Source: Enterovibrio gelatinilyticus (GTDB lineage: Bacteria; Pseudomonadota; Gammaproteobacteria; Enterobacterales; Vibrionaceae). Taken from it: 64,000 nt of DNA. The stretch lies in assembly GCF_028683095.1 (NCBI RefSeq), contig NZ_JAJUBC010000012.1, forward strand, positions 62,001 to 126,000. The letters are read 5' to 3'. A program made the translations under genes and the position numbers. Shown one piece after another: positions 49,524 to 58,532 of the stretch. The number at the start of each line of letters is the position of its first letter. The stretch's first letter is position 1. The notes under the pieces were generated by a model. The model was not told where the DNA came from. It saw nothing but the letters and a program-made list of their open reading frames with translations, and searched no databases.

Positions 49524-52500
49524 TCCGCTATTTCGCGCGGCACCCCACCGCGGCCAATTTGTTGATGCTGGCGTTGATCTTAATTGGCTTAACATCGTTA
49601 CCGAAGCTCAAGCGCGAAACCTTCCCCGAGTTTGCTCCGCCCTACATTCTTGCCAATGTCGTCTACCCTGGCGCAAGCCCTGAGCAAGTAGAGCAAAACA
49701 TTTGCTTGCTGATGGAAGAAGCCGTTGATGGCTTGTCGAATATTGTGGAAACACGCTGCGAAGCGTTGGAAGGTTCAGCATCCTTAGTGGTGAAACTTGA
49801 TAAAACTGCCGATATCTCTCGCATGCTGGTGGACATTCAAACGCAGATCAATGCAGTAAACAACTTCCCCAGTGACATCGAACCGCCTGTTGTTCGCGAG
49901 CTTGATTGGAATGAACCCGTCGTGGATGTCGCGATAGCGGCAGACACAGATTGGGTGGGGTTAAAAGCCTACGCAGAATCCCTCAAACAAACGTTGAAAC
50001 AAGACTATGACGTGCCCTTGGTCAGTGTCGCTGGCTTTTCTGATCGCCAAATCCGCGTTGAAGTAAAAGAAAGTGCGGTGCGACAGCTTGGGTTGAGCGT
50101 GTCAGACATTGCTGAGCAAATCAGTGCCCAAAACATCAACTTGCCGAGTGGGAACGTTGAACTTGCTGACAAAAGCTTGCTGATTCGTTTTGATGAAAGG
50201 CGCATTACCGCAGGCACCTTAGGGCGCGTGGTGGTGGCGGCAGATAGCCAAGGTGGTGTGATCCGATTGCAGGACATTGCCACGCTTACTGAACGCTTTG
50301 AGTTAGATGAGCAACAAGTTTGGTTTGATGGAAAACCGTCTGCGCTGCTCAAGATCAGCAAAAACAAAGCCGACGATGCCCTGCGGATCAAAGCGCGGGT
50401 CGAGCAGTTTGTTAACGATCAACAAGCCATTGCACCAAACGGCGTCACGTTAAACCTCACCAATGATTTTTCGTCACTGCTTTGGGATCGCCTCACCATG
50501 ATGGTACGCAATGCCTGGCAGGGCGTACTCTTGGTGTTCGGTGTCATGTGGATGTTCTTCTCATTCCGATACTCCTTCTGGGTTGCAGCAGGTTTGCCCG
50601 TGGCTTTCTTGGGCGGTTTCTTCTTGATGGCTCAATTGGGCTTATCGATAAACATCATGTCGCTGGTGGGGCTACTCATGGCCATCGGTATCATGATGGA
50701 TGATGCCATTGTGATATCTGAATCCATTGCGGCCCACATAGATCGGGGACAGAAACTTGAAGATGCCGTGGTCAATGGCGTAAAGAAAGTGATGCCCGGC
50801 GTGGTTTCTTCCTATCTCACCACGGTGTGCATATTTGGGAGCCTGATATTCCTTCAAGGAGAAATGGGGGCCGTGCTTCGCGTCGTGCCCATGGTGCTGA
50901 TTTTGGTGCTGACCTTGAGCTTGGTAGAAGCCTTCCTGATATTGCCGCATCACCTTCAGCATTCGTTATCAAAAGCGGGGGATCCCAAATCCGACTTGGC
51001 GTTTAAGCGTCGCTTCTTGGCGGCATTTGAACGATTTCGAGCAGGCACGCTCGCTACCTTAGTCACACGCGTTGTTGAATGGCGGTATGCCTTCGTTGGC
51101 GGAGTGCTGGCGATGTTGTTGATCTCGTTTGCGCTTCTTGCGTCAGGTTCTGTCCGGTTTGTGGGTTTCCCTGAGCTGGATGGCGACATCGTGGAAGCGC
51201 GCATCATTTTGCCGCCGGGCTCGTCACTGTCGCAAACCGAAAAGGTGGTCGACACCTTAGTGGCCTCCGCGGTGCGCGTTGGCGATAGCATGAGTGAAGA
51301 CAACGGCGAGAGTGAGCCTTTGATTTCGCACATTACGCAGCAATTTAACGCCAATGCCGATGCGGACGAAAGTGGGCCGCATATCGCGACCGTGCGATTG
51401 GATTTGCTGAGTGCTGAAATTCGAAACACCTTGATTGATGACTTTGCCATTGCGTGGGAACAAGACATTGGTGTGTTGACCGAGCCGATCTCCTTGGTGA
51501 TCAAGCAGCCTGCCATGGGGCCGGGTGGGCGAGATTTTGATATCCGATTGCAGCACGATAACTTGGATGAGCTGAAGCAAGCGTCTGTCGACATTCAGCA
51601 ATTCATCGCGCAGTTTGAAGGTGTGTCCGGCGTGCTTGATGACATGCGTCCCGGCAAAGAAGAAGTCAAAATCACATTGCGTCCAGGGGCCGAAGCCTTT
51701 GGCATCAATGGTCAAATGATTGCGCGTCAGCTTCGATCGGCATATTTCGGACAAACCGCGGATGAAATTCAGGTCGGCCCTGAAAGCATCGAAATTGATG
51801 TCAGGCTCGCCAAAGGGGATGCGAGCAGTTTACAAGGGTTGGCGAATTTTCCAATCGTGTTGGGCGATGGTAGCCAAGTGCCACTGTCGACGGTGGCAGA
51901 ATTGAACTATCAACGTAACTATGTGCGCATTCAACGCATTGATGGCCTGCGCACATTGAGTGTGTATGGCGATGTCATACAAAGTCAGGTCAGCATTGGC
52001 GATGTACTTGCACAGCTAAAAGTGGATGTAGTGCCTGAACTTGAAAAGCAGTACCCAGGGCTGAGAGTGCTGTTTGAAGGGCAAAGCCAAGACACGGCAG
52101 AAACGCAGCAATCGATGGCAGTAGGGTTTGCGATGGGGCTGTTCGGGATCTTCGTGATTTTGAGCTACCAATTCCGCAGCTACTTAGAGCCATTTGTTGT
52201 TTTGCTGGCGATCCCACTGGCGCTGATCGGCGTGATCTGGGGGCATTGGATCCTTGGTCACCCATTGAGTATGCCAAGCATGCTCGGTTTTGTGTCGCTG
52301 GCAGGCGTGGTGGTCAATGACTCCATCTTGTTGGTGCAATACATTCGTCACCATCTTGATGAAGGTGAAGACATCTACGATGCTGTTGTACGCGCCAGTC
52401 AGGAACGTTTCCGCGCCGTGTTCTTAACCTCACTGACTACTGCAGCTGGTCTGTTACCGCTGATGTTGGAAACCAGTCTTCAAGCGCAAGTCGTTAAGCC

Positions 52501-52624
52501 GCTGGTGATTTCCATCGTGTTCGGTATTTTCGCTTCCACCATGCTGGTGTTGTTTATGATCCCCGCCGCTTACGCGATCTTGGCGGATTTCGGCAAAGTG
52601 AAACGACATGAGCGTTTGAATTAA
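49520..52624 (+). CDS. RND efflux transporter, AcrB/HAE family
   Basis: A 1034-residue proton-driven inner-membrane pump. The first helix follows MIRYFARHPTAANLLMLAL. Two large periplasmic loops lie between helices 1-2 and 7-8. Helix 4 carries the proton-relay Asp-Asp in GIMMDDAIVISESIAAH. The second half has the matching GVVVNDSILLVQYI. It starts at an ATGA overlap with the adaptor. Substrate is unknown. The first loop is AcrB-like but shorter in parts, resembling the group of uncharacterised Vibrio HAE pumps. Confidence 0.93.
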   Translation: MIRYFARHPTAANLLMLALILIGLTSLPKLKRETFPEFAPPYILANVVYPGASPEQVEQNICLLMEEAVDGLSNIVETRCEALEGSASLVVKLDKTADISRMLVDIQTQINAVNNFPSDIEPPVVRELDWNEPVVDVAIAADTDWVGLKAYAESLKQTLKQDYDVPLVSVAGFSDRQIRVEVKESAVRQLGLSVSDIAEQISAQNINLPSGNVELADKSLLIRFDERRITAGTLGRVVVAADSQGGVIRLQDIATLTERFELDEQQVWFDGKPSALLKISKNKADDALRIKARVEQFVNDQQAIAPNGVTLNLTNDFSSLLWDRLTMMVRNAWQGVLLVFGVMWMFFSFRYSFWVAAGLPVAFLGGFFLMAQLGLSINIMSLVGLLMAIGIMMDDAIVISESIAAHIDRGQKLEDAVVNGVKKVMPGVVSSYLTTVCIFGSLIFLQGEMGAVLRVVPMVLILVLTLSLVEAFLILPHHLQHSLSKAGDPKSDLAFKRRFLAAFERFRAGTLATLVTRVVEWRYAFVGGVLAMLLISFALLASGSVRFVGFPELDGDIVEARIILPPGSSLSQTEKVVDTLVASAVRVGDSMSEDNGESEPLISHITQQFNANADADESGPHIATVRLDLLSAEIRNTLIDDFAIAWEQDIGVLTEPISLVIKQPAMGPGGRDFDIRLQHDNLDELKQASVDIQQFIAQFEGVSGVLDDMRPGKEEVKITLRPGAEAFGINGQMIARQLRSAYFGQTADEIQVGPESIEIDVRLAKGDASSLQGLANFPIVLGDGSQVPLSTVAELNYQRNYVRIQRIDGLRTLSVYGDVIQSQVSIGDVLAQLKVDVVPELEKQYPGLRVLFEGQSQDTAETQQSMAVGFAMGLFGIFVILSYQFRSYLEPFVVLLAIPLALIGVIWGHWILGHPLSMPSMLGFVSLAGVVVNDSILLVQYIRHHLDEGEDIYDAVVRASQERFRAVFLTSLTTAAGLLPLMLETSLQAQVVKPLVISIVFGIFASTMLVLFMIPAAYAILADFGKVKRHERLN

Positions 52625-52770
52625 AATACAGACGACGAGCTTTCTTAGAGGTTCGTCGTCTCCTCTATCTGCACATTCATAAATTTCATCAAGTCGTCTG
52701 CAAACCGTAACCGGACTGTCACTGCTCAATTCTATTCTGATGTTGTCACGTCAATAAATGGAGTTGATGA

Positions 52771-53289
52771 ATGCGCAGTCTAGTAGCCCTACAAAGGGTG
52801 GATCAGGCCGTATCCACCCTTTGTTTAAGCCATCGATTTAGTGCAGATATTGCACGGGTATTTCGTTGGGTATCGAAAAGCGGAGATGGGCACTTATATC
52901 TCGCGATTGGTGCCTTACTGGCGCTGACTGCAGGAGATAAAGGCGTGTCTTTTCTCATCTGCGGTTTGCAGGCTTTTGCCATTGAGTTACCTATTTTCAT
53001 GGGGCTAAAGCGTGTTTTTCGACGTGCAAGGCCACAACACCTTCCTGCGTTTATTGTGCCTTCCGACCTTTACAGCATGCCTTCTGGGCACACATCTGCA
53101 GCGTTTGTTATGGCCACTGTGCTCAGTCATTTCTACCCCGAATACAGTGTTGTTTATTGGTCATGGGCTGCATGTATTGGTGCGTCACGTGTGCTTTTGG
53201 GTGTCCACTATGTATCAGATGTGTTGGTTGGTGCCTTACTGGGGCTTGGTTGTGCGTCACTGGTGTTGCGTTTATCCGAGTACGTTTGA
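52771..53289 (+). CDS. Membrane PAP2-family phosphatase
   Basis: A 172-residue integral membrane phosphatase with all three PAP2 signatures: KRVFRRARP (Kx6RP), PSGH in MPSGHTSAAF, and SRVLLGVHYVSD (SRx5Hx3D). About five helices. Such small PAP2 proteins dephosphorylate lipid phosphates such as undecaprenyl diphosphate or phosphatidylglycerol phosphate; the substrate here is unknown. GGAG lies before the ATG. It is 46 bases upstream of the VC2487-type glycosyltransferase gene. Confidence 0.92.
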   Translation: MRSLVALQRVDQAVSTLCLSHRFSADIARVFRWVSKSGDGHLYLAIGALLALTAGDKGVSFLICGLQAFAIELPIFMGLKRVFRRARPQHLPAFIVPSDLYSMPSGHTSAAFVMATVLSHFYPEYSVVYWSWAACIGASRVLLGVHYVSDVLVGALLGLGCASLVLRLSEYV

Positions 53290-53335
53290 ATGCAGTGTGA
53301 GAAGTAACAATCAGACACAATAGTAGAGAGCAGTG

Positions 53336-54475
53336 ATGAAAATTCTTTATGGCGTCCAAGGAACGGGCAACGGACATATTTCCAGAGCACGAGCGATGGC
53401 AAAAGCATTGGCTGAAATCCCAAGTGTCGATGTGCAGTTTCTGTTTTCAGGTCGCCCTGAATCTGAATATTTCGACATGGCAGTGTTTGGTGACTACATG
53501 GTGCGTCGAGGTTTTACCTTTTACAGCTATGCAGGAAAGATTGACCGTGTCAAAACCGTGCTCAACAACAATATCTGGCATGTTACTCAAGAAGTGAAGG
53601 CATTAGATGCCTGCCAGTATGATTTGGTGATTTCAGATTTTGAGCCCATAACAGCCTATGCAGCAAAACGCCAAGGCGTGCCTTCGCTATCAATTAGCCA
53701 TCAATCTGCGTTTAAGTACGATGTGCCTAAGCAAGGCCAGAATATGTTGGACAAGGTCATCATGCGCTATTTTGCGCCGACGCAGCATAGTATCGGACTA
53801 CACTGGTATCACTTCAATCAGTCTGTTTTACCTCCCATTATCGATCTCGCGCCGATTGCGTCGGTATCATCAAATGGTGCCATTTTGGTGTATCTCCCCT
53901 TTGAGCGGTTAGAAGAGATATTGGGCGTCTTGCAACCCATGAATATACCTTTCATCTGTTTTCATCCGGATTGCCAGCAAGTGACACGAGCCAAGAATGT
54001 GAGTATTCGTCCATTGAGTAAAGCGGCATTTCAAGATGCCTTGATGGCCTGTGAGGGGGTGATTGCTAACGGCGGATTTGAGCTGCCATCAGAAGCGTTA
54101 TCGCTGGGCAAGAAGCTCTTACTCAAACCACTTGCGGGACAATTTGAGCAGTTAAGCAATGTGGCGACCTTAGACATGCTTGGGCTGGCCAACACCATGG
54201 AGACATTAAACGTTGATGTCATAAAACAATGGTTGAGTTGTTCAGAGTGCCAACGCGTTTCTTACCCAGATGTTGCTAAAGCACTTGCGCAGTGGCTAGC
54301 TAAAAGAGATATGAGTTCGTTACCGTTGCTTCATCAGGAGTTATGGTCTCAGGTGGTTTTTCCTGAGCATGTAAATGAATTATTGTCCGATTTCTGGCCA
54401 AATCATCAGCGAAAACATGCCATGTTCAACATGCGCCTTCCTGTAATATCAAATAAAAAAGCCAAGCAGCATTGA
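53336..54475 (+). CDS. Glycosyltransferase-like protein, MJ1255/VC2487 family
   Basis: 379 residues with a GT-B layout. The N-terminus MKILYGVQGTGNGHISRARAMA has the glycine-rich loop and His seen in MurG-like and UDP-glycosyltransferases. The C-terminal donor-binding part has VIANGGFELPSEALSLGKKLLLKPL and QFEQLSNV. I match it to the MJ1255/VC2487 family, of unknown function. The ATG at 53336 is preferred to the GTG at 53333. Position between a PAP2 phosphatase and leuO is the same as I recall in V. cholerae. Acceptor and donor are not predictable. Confidence 0.85.
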   Translation: MKILYGVQGTGNGHISRARAMAKALAEIPSVDVQFLFSGRPESEYFDMAVFGDYMVRRGFTFYSYAGKIDRVKTVLNNNIWHVTQEVKALDACQYDLVISDFEPITAYAAKRQGVPSLSISHQSAFKYDVPKQGQNMLDKVIMRYFAPTQHSIGLHWYHFNQSVLPPIIDLAPIASVSSNGAILVYLPFERLEEILGVLQPMNIPFICFHPDCQQVTRAKNVSIRPLSKAAFQDALMACEGVIANGGFELPSEALSLGKKLLLKPLAGQFEQLSNVATLDMLGLANTMETLNVDVIKQWLSCSECQRVSYPDVAKALAQWLAKRDMSSLPLLHQELWSQVVFPEHVNELLSDFWPNHQRKHAMFNMRLPVISNKKAKQH

Positions 54476-54849
54476 CTGCGTGAATGAGTAAACAACAAGG
54501 TCTTTTGGTGTGATTTTTATATCTAAGGCTTTGTTATTTTGGGTTTAATTTTTTTGATTTTTATGTTTTTCACGTATTTCTTGAACATGTTTTTATAACA
54601 ATTTACTGGGGTCTGCTTCGTCACTCATGTTACTAATTTTGTGTCCTGCTCACGGTGTGTTCAATTCATGTTAGTGAATGCTCCACCATTTAGGGCATGA
54701 ACGCGTGTTTGACATTTTATCTTAGCGATTCGAACTGCCGCACTCGACATGCACGGGTGCACCATGATGTTGTTTTCCCCTTATTGGCAGTGGCGTTGGT
54801 AAAGATAAAGAAAGTTCTGCACATAGATTCCCCTGTTCAAGGTTTAGTT
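54476..54849. other. AT-rich region upstream of leuO
   Basis: 374 bases, conspicuously T-rich from 54500 to 54610 (several T-runs, e.g. TTTAATTTTTTTG). Such tracts upstream of leuO are H-NS targets in enterics. Whether that holds here is inference. The leuO frame stays open back to 54697 but without LysR-type sequence. Confidence 0.5.
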
Positions 54850-55797
54850 ATGACACATATAGAGTCGACCAATAATTCGGAAAATCGTGCAGATACGACA
54901 CTGAGAAGTGTCGATCTTAATCTCATCACAGTGTTTGATGCGGTTATGCAAGAACAGAATATTACCCGTGCGGCACAAAGTTTAGGCATGTCCCAACCCG
55001 CCGTAAGTAATGCCGTTGCTCGCTTGAAAGTGATGTTTAATGATGAACTGTTTGTTCGTAATGGACGCGGCATCAAACCCACTCAACGTGCACGCCAGTT
55101 ATTCGGTCCTATCCGTCAAGCTATTCAATTGATCAAAAACGAACTGCCGACCTCTGTGTTTATGCCTGAGACGAGCAATCGCAGCTTTCGTTTGGCGATT
55201 TGCAGCCCTTCAGATATGCGCTTTGTCCCGCAGATCCTAAATTCAATTCGCCGTGTTGCACCGACTGTCAATGTACAGGTGGAAACTGAGTTTGACCGCG
55301 ATATCTCACGCAAGCTTCGCTACCAAGAAGTGGATTTCGTGATTGATTACATGCGTTTTGGTGAAGCAGGTTTCTGCAGCACCGAAATGTTCAACGATGA
55401 GTTGGTCGTGGTCGTTAATAACAACCATCCACGACTGGGTGAGAGTATTACGGCGAAGGCATTGCTCAACGAATCTCATGCTGTATTGAAACACAACGGG
55501 CAGATGCTGAGTTATGCAGAAGGTTTCTATCGCGACGGTCGATACCGTGAAGCCTACCAAGGTGTTAGTTTGAGCAACATTTTGTATGTGGTGAGTCAGT
55601 CTGAGTTGGTTGCCGTTGCGCCGCGCTGGATGGTGGAGTCAGGCCAAACCAATACTCAACTTAAAATGCTTCCTTTACCGCTTGAGGCTAACCGTATTAG
55701 CGGTTACTTGAGCTGGCATGCCTCAGCAGAAAAAGACAAAGGTCACCTGTGGATGCGAGATCAGTTGCTGTCGATTTGTGGCAACTCTCTGGTTTAA
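54850..55797 (+). CDS. leuO: LysR-type transcriptional regulator LeuO
   Basis: A LysR-family regulator of 315 residues (E. coli LeuO 314), beginning MTHIESTNN at the ATG at 54850 with AAGG seven bases upstream. The winged helix is at about 22-80 (VDLNLITVFDAVMQEQNITR, SLGMSQPAVSNAVARLK). The rest is the effector-binding domain. LeuO counteracts H-NS silencing in enterics and affects bile resistance and virulence regulation in V. cholerae. Here, as in Vibrio, it is not adjacent to leuABCD, being separated by about 7 kb. Confidence 0.94.
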   Translation: MTHIESTNNSENRADTTLRSVDLNLITVFDAVMQEQNITRAAQSLGMSQPAVSNAVARLKVMFNDELFVRNGRGIKPTQRARQLFGPIRQAIQLIKNELPTSVFMPETSNRSFRLAICSPSDMRFVPQILNSIRRVAPTVNVQVETEFDRDISRKLRYQEVDFVIDYMRFGEAGFCSTEMFNDELVVVVNNNHPRLGESITAKALLNESHAVLKHNGQMLSYAEGFYRDGRYREAYQGVSLSNILYVVSQSELVAVAPRWMVESGQTNTQLKMLPLPLEANRISGYLSWHASAEKDKGHLWMRDQLLSICGNSLV

Positions 55798-56118
55798 TGT
55801 CCCTTTGTTGACGTGACAAGTTTATCCGCCAAAGCCGACGTCGAGTCGGCTTTTTTATTGTCTGCCGTTTACCTTCATTATTTTGATACGTCTTGTTACA
55901 TCTTATGCGCCAATTGAGAGAACAGGTGTACTCTCAAATGAACGCTGTTCTAAATCCTCATTGAGTGATTTTTAGCCGTTTTGATGGTGCTTTTTCTTGT
56001 AATTGATGGGGGAGTCATTACACTGCAGGTCTAGTTTGAGCTTACAGGTGTTAGCTCATATTTTCGATGTCTTGCTAAATGTTTAAGCGAGGCAAAAGAT
56101 GTGCTGAGAGAGAATTAA
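55798..56118. other. leuO-acyl-CoA ligase intergenic region
   Basis: 321 bases. The leuO terminator is at the start. TTGAGAG (55914-55920) and CTCTCAA (55931-55937) form a perfect 7-bp inverted repeat with a 10-base centre, which could be an operator for the ligase gene. No coding frame. Confidence 0.5.
55831..55856 (+). terminator. leuO terminator
   Basis: AAAGCCGAC (55831-55839) pairs with GTCGGCTTT (55845-55853) around GTCGA, inside a six-base T-run. Confidence 0.88.
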
Positions 56119-57915
56119 ATGGCGCTGAAATTTCATATCGTTAATCGTATTCGTGAGCAAGTAAAAGCTCAGGGAAACAAAACCGCATTGCGTTTCCAAA
56201 CAGGGAAGGGTTGGGGCGATATCAGTTGGCGTCAGTTTGGTCAGCGCATCGATGATGTTTCGCGTGCCATGCTTGTTTCTGGACTCGCTGTGCAGGACAA
56301 GATTGGTATTTTTGCGAACAACTGCCCTGAGTGGACGATCGCGGACATGGCAGCACTGCAAATTCGCTGTGTACCCGTTCCTATCTACCCAACCAATACT
56401 GCAGATCAAACCGCCTACATTCTGAAAGATGCAGGTGTGCGCGTATTATTTGTTGGCGACCAAGCCCACGCAGACGCTGCAATGTTGATTGCGGCGCAGT
56501 GTCCGTCGCTTGAGCACATCATTAGTTTTAACGAAAGTGTGGACTTTGCAGGTCATTCAATGGGAATGAGCTTCGACGCCTTCATGAAACTTGGCAATGA
56601 CAATGTTGAGCATGAGCTTCAAACGCGTATCTCAGAAGCGTCGATGTCTGACTTGACTACATTGATCTACACCTCTGGAACAACGGGTGAGCCAAAAGGC
56701 GTGATGTTGGATTATGCGAATTTCGCTGCCCAACTAGAAAGCCACGACAAAGTGTTGTCGATTTCAGAAAACGAAGTGTCATTGGCGTTCCTGCCGCTCT
56801 CGCACGTGTTTGAGCGTTGCTGGAGCTTGTTTGTGCTGCACAACGGCGCGACCAACTGCTACTTGTCCAACACCCATATGGTGCGTGAAGCCTTGCAAGA
56901 GGTGAAACCGACAGTGATGTGTGCAGTTCCACGTTTCTACGAGAAAATCTACAGCGCAGTTCATGAGAAAGTTGCCACAGCAAACCCGGTGAAAAAGGGC
57001 ATGTTCCATGCAGCCGTCGCTATCGGCAATAAAATGGCGACAACTCTTCAGCAGGGCAAGAAGCCTTCAGCTGCGCTTCAAGCGGCTTACCGAATGGCAG
57101 ACAAGCTAGTCTTGAGCAAGCTTCGCCAGTTATTGGGTGGTCAGATCAAAATGATGCCTTGTGGCGGCGCAAAGCTTGAGCCCGCGATTGGCCGTTTTTT
57201 CCACGCTATCGGCATTAATGTCAAATTGGGTTACGGCATGACCGAAACCACCGCGACCGTCTCTTGCTGGGATAATGCCACGTTTGACCCTGACTCCATC
57301 GGTATTGCTATGCCGGGTGCGGAAGTCAAAATAGGTAAGAATAATGAAATTCTTGTGCGTGGCCCAATGGTGATGCGCGGGTATTACAACAAAGCCAAAG
57401 AGACGGCTGAAACCTTCACCGAAGATGGTTTCCTAAAAACCGGAGATGCCGGCCATATTGACGCTAAGGGTAACTTGTTTATCACTGATCGCATCAAAGA
57501 ACTGATGAAGACATCAGGCGGTAAATACATCGCCCCACAGGTGATTGAAGGTAAATTGGGTAAAGACCACTTTATTGAACAAATCGCCGTGGTTGCTGAT
57601 GCTCGTCACTTTGTGTCTGCGTTGGTTGTTCCTTGTTTTGAAACACTGGAAGGTTGGGCGAAAGAGCTCAATATTAAATACCATGACCGTATGGATTTGA
57701 TTAAACACAGTGACGTCGTCGAAATGTTTGAAAAACGTATCACTGAGTTACAAAAAGAGCTCGCGAAGTTTGAACAAGTGAAGAAATTCACCTTGCTGCC
57801 GTCAGAGTTTTCGATGACAAACGGTGAACTAACACCAACGCTTAAATTGCGTCGCAAAGTGATTCTGGAACGCTATAAAAAACAAATCGAATCAATGTAT
57901 AAGAAGCATTCTTAA
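56119..57915 (+). CDS. AMP-dependent long-chain acyl-CoA synthetase
   Basis: Activates fatty acids to acyl-CoA via acyl-AMP. The 598 residues have the P-loop-like [26 protein letters not shown], the adenine-contacting GYGMTETTA, the hinge region [20 protein letters not shown], and the C-terminal lysine segment near [11 protein letters not shown]. The long insert and [13 protein letters not shown] block match the long-chain (FAA1/AMP-forming) group rather than classic enteric FadD. V. cholerae has a homologue in the same place before ilvI. No lipid genes adjoin it. Confidence 0.92.
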   Translation: MALKFHIVNRIREQVKAQGNKTALRFQTGKGWGDISWRQFGQRIDDVSRAMLVSGLAVQDKIGIFANNCPEWTIADMAALQIRCVPVPIYPTNTADQTAYILKDAGVRVLFVGDQAHADAAMLIAAQCPSLEHIISFNESVDFAGHSMGMSFDAFMKLGNDNVEHELQTRISEASMSDLTTLIYTSGTTGEPKGVMLDYANFAAQLESHDKVLSISENEVSLAFLPLSHVFERCWSLFVLHNGATNCYLSNTHMVREALQEVKPTVMCAVPRFYEKIYSAVHEKVATANPVKKGMFHAAVAIGNKMATTLQQGKKPSAALQAAYRMADKLVLSKLRQLLGGQIKMMPCGGAKLEPAIGRFFHAIGINVKLGYGMTETTATVSCWDNATFDPDSIGIAMPGAEVKIGKNNEILVRGPMVMRGYYNKAKETAETFTEDGFLKTGDAGHIDAKGNLFITDRIKELMKTSGGKYIAPQVIEGKLGKDHFIEQIAVVADARHFVSALVVPCFETLEGWAKELNIKYHDRMDLIKHSDVVEMFEKRITELQKELAKFEQVKKFTLLPSEFSMTNGELTPTLKLRRKVILERYKKQIESMYKKHS

Positions 57916-58532
57916 TCGCGTCAATACGACGTGGCGTTGAGCGGAAAACACAAAAACGCAGAGGTTTCTCCTCTGCGTTTTTTTTACGTCCTGATGTTGG
58001 AGTGGGCGCAAAGTAAAGGGAGTATGCGGTACGATATAGATAGGCAATGTGCAGCTTCTTTTGTGTGTCTCAAAGCTGATATAAAAATCGAGAAATTTCA
58101 CTTTCCGGCCAATCTAGCCATATTTTCGTCCCAACACAGCAAAAAAAGACCTTTCAGTACGCTGTATTTTCTCGACTACTAAACAGTAAATCCCGCGAGG
58201 GTTGATTTTTTTGGTTTTTGATTCTGTATTGATGGGCCTTTGTAGAGTCTTTGGTGATGAAAACGTAATCAAATAGAGTTTTCATGTAAATATAGGTTAT
58301 CCAATAGACAGATTTGCTAACAAAGCGTTAAAGTTGGTGGTGCTTGAGCAGCCTCAAAAACATAGCTTTTGAGCATGGTTTTTAAGAGGGTTCGAGTGTA
58401 GCTGTTTTGATTCTTGTTACGACCGGAATCAAAGGCATAGCTGGCATGGATGGCAGCAGTTAAGACGTCACGTTGGCATCCATCACTAGGCTACAAATAA
58501 GTCCTAATACTATGCATACATGGAGGCATATA
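57916..58532. other. Region upstream of ilvIH
   Basis: 617 bases without a supported gene. After the acyl-CoA ligase terminator the sequence is AT-rich. In enterics this position carries Lrp sites for ilvIH. Near 58344-58383 two alternative hairpins share a strand: TTGAG/CTCAA, or CTCAAAA (58353-58359) with TTTTGAG (58367-58373) followed by TTTTT (58379-58383). I see no credible leader peptide with an ATG. Confidence 0.45.
57952..57985 (+). terminator. Acyl-CoA ligase gene terminator
   Basis: AAAAACGCAGAGG (57952-57964) pairs with CCTCTGCGTTTTT (57970-57982) around TTTCT, with further Ts. Confidence 0.9.

Noticed and set aside
50956-51594. A 212-codon minus-strand frame opposite the RND pump
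   Set aside because: Serine-rich antisense frame with no start signal or domain; the pump frame is clearly the coding one.
52631-52660. Hairpin GACGACGA/TCGTCGTC after the RND pump as a terminator
   Set aside because: The stem is perfect but followed by TCTCCTCT rather than a T-run, and the loop is 14 bases. It may be a stability element, so I did not call it a terminator.
57931-58182. An 83-codon frame after the acyl-CoA ligase
   Set aside because: It runs through the terminator hairpin, lacks a ribosome binding site, and its translation looks random.
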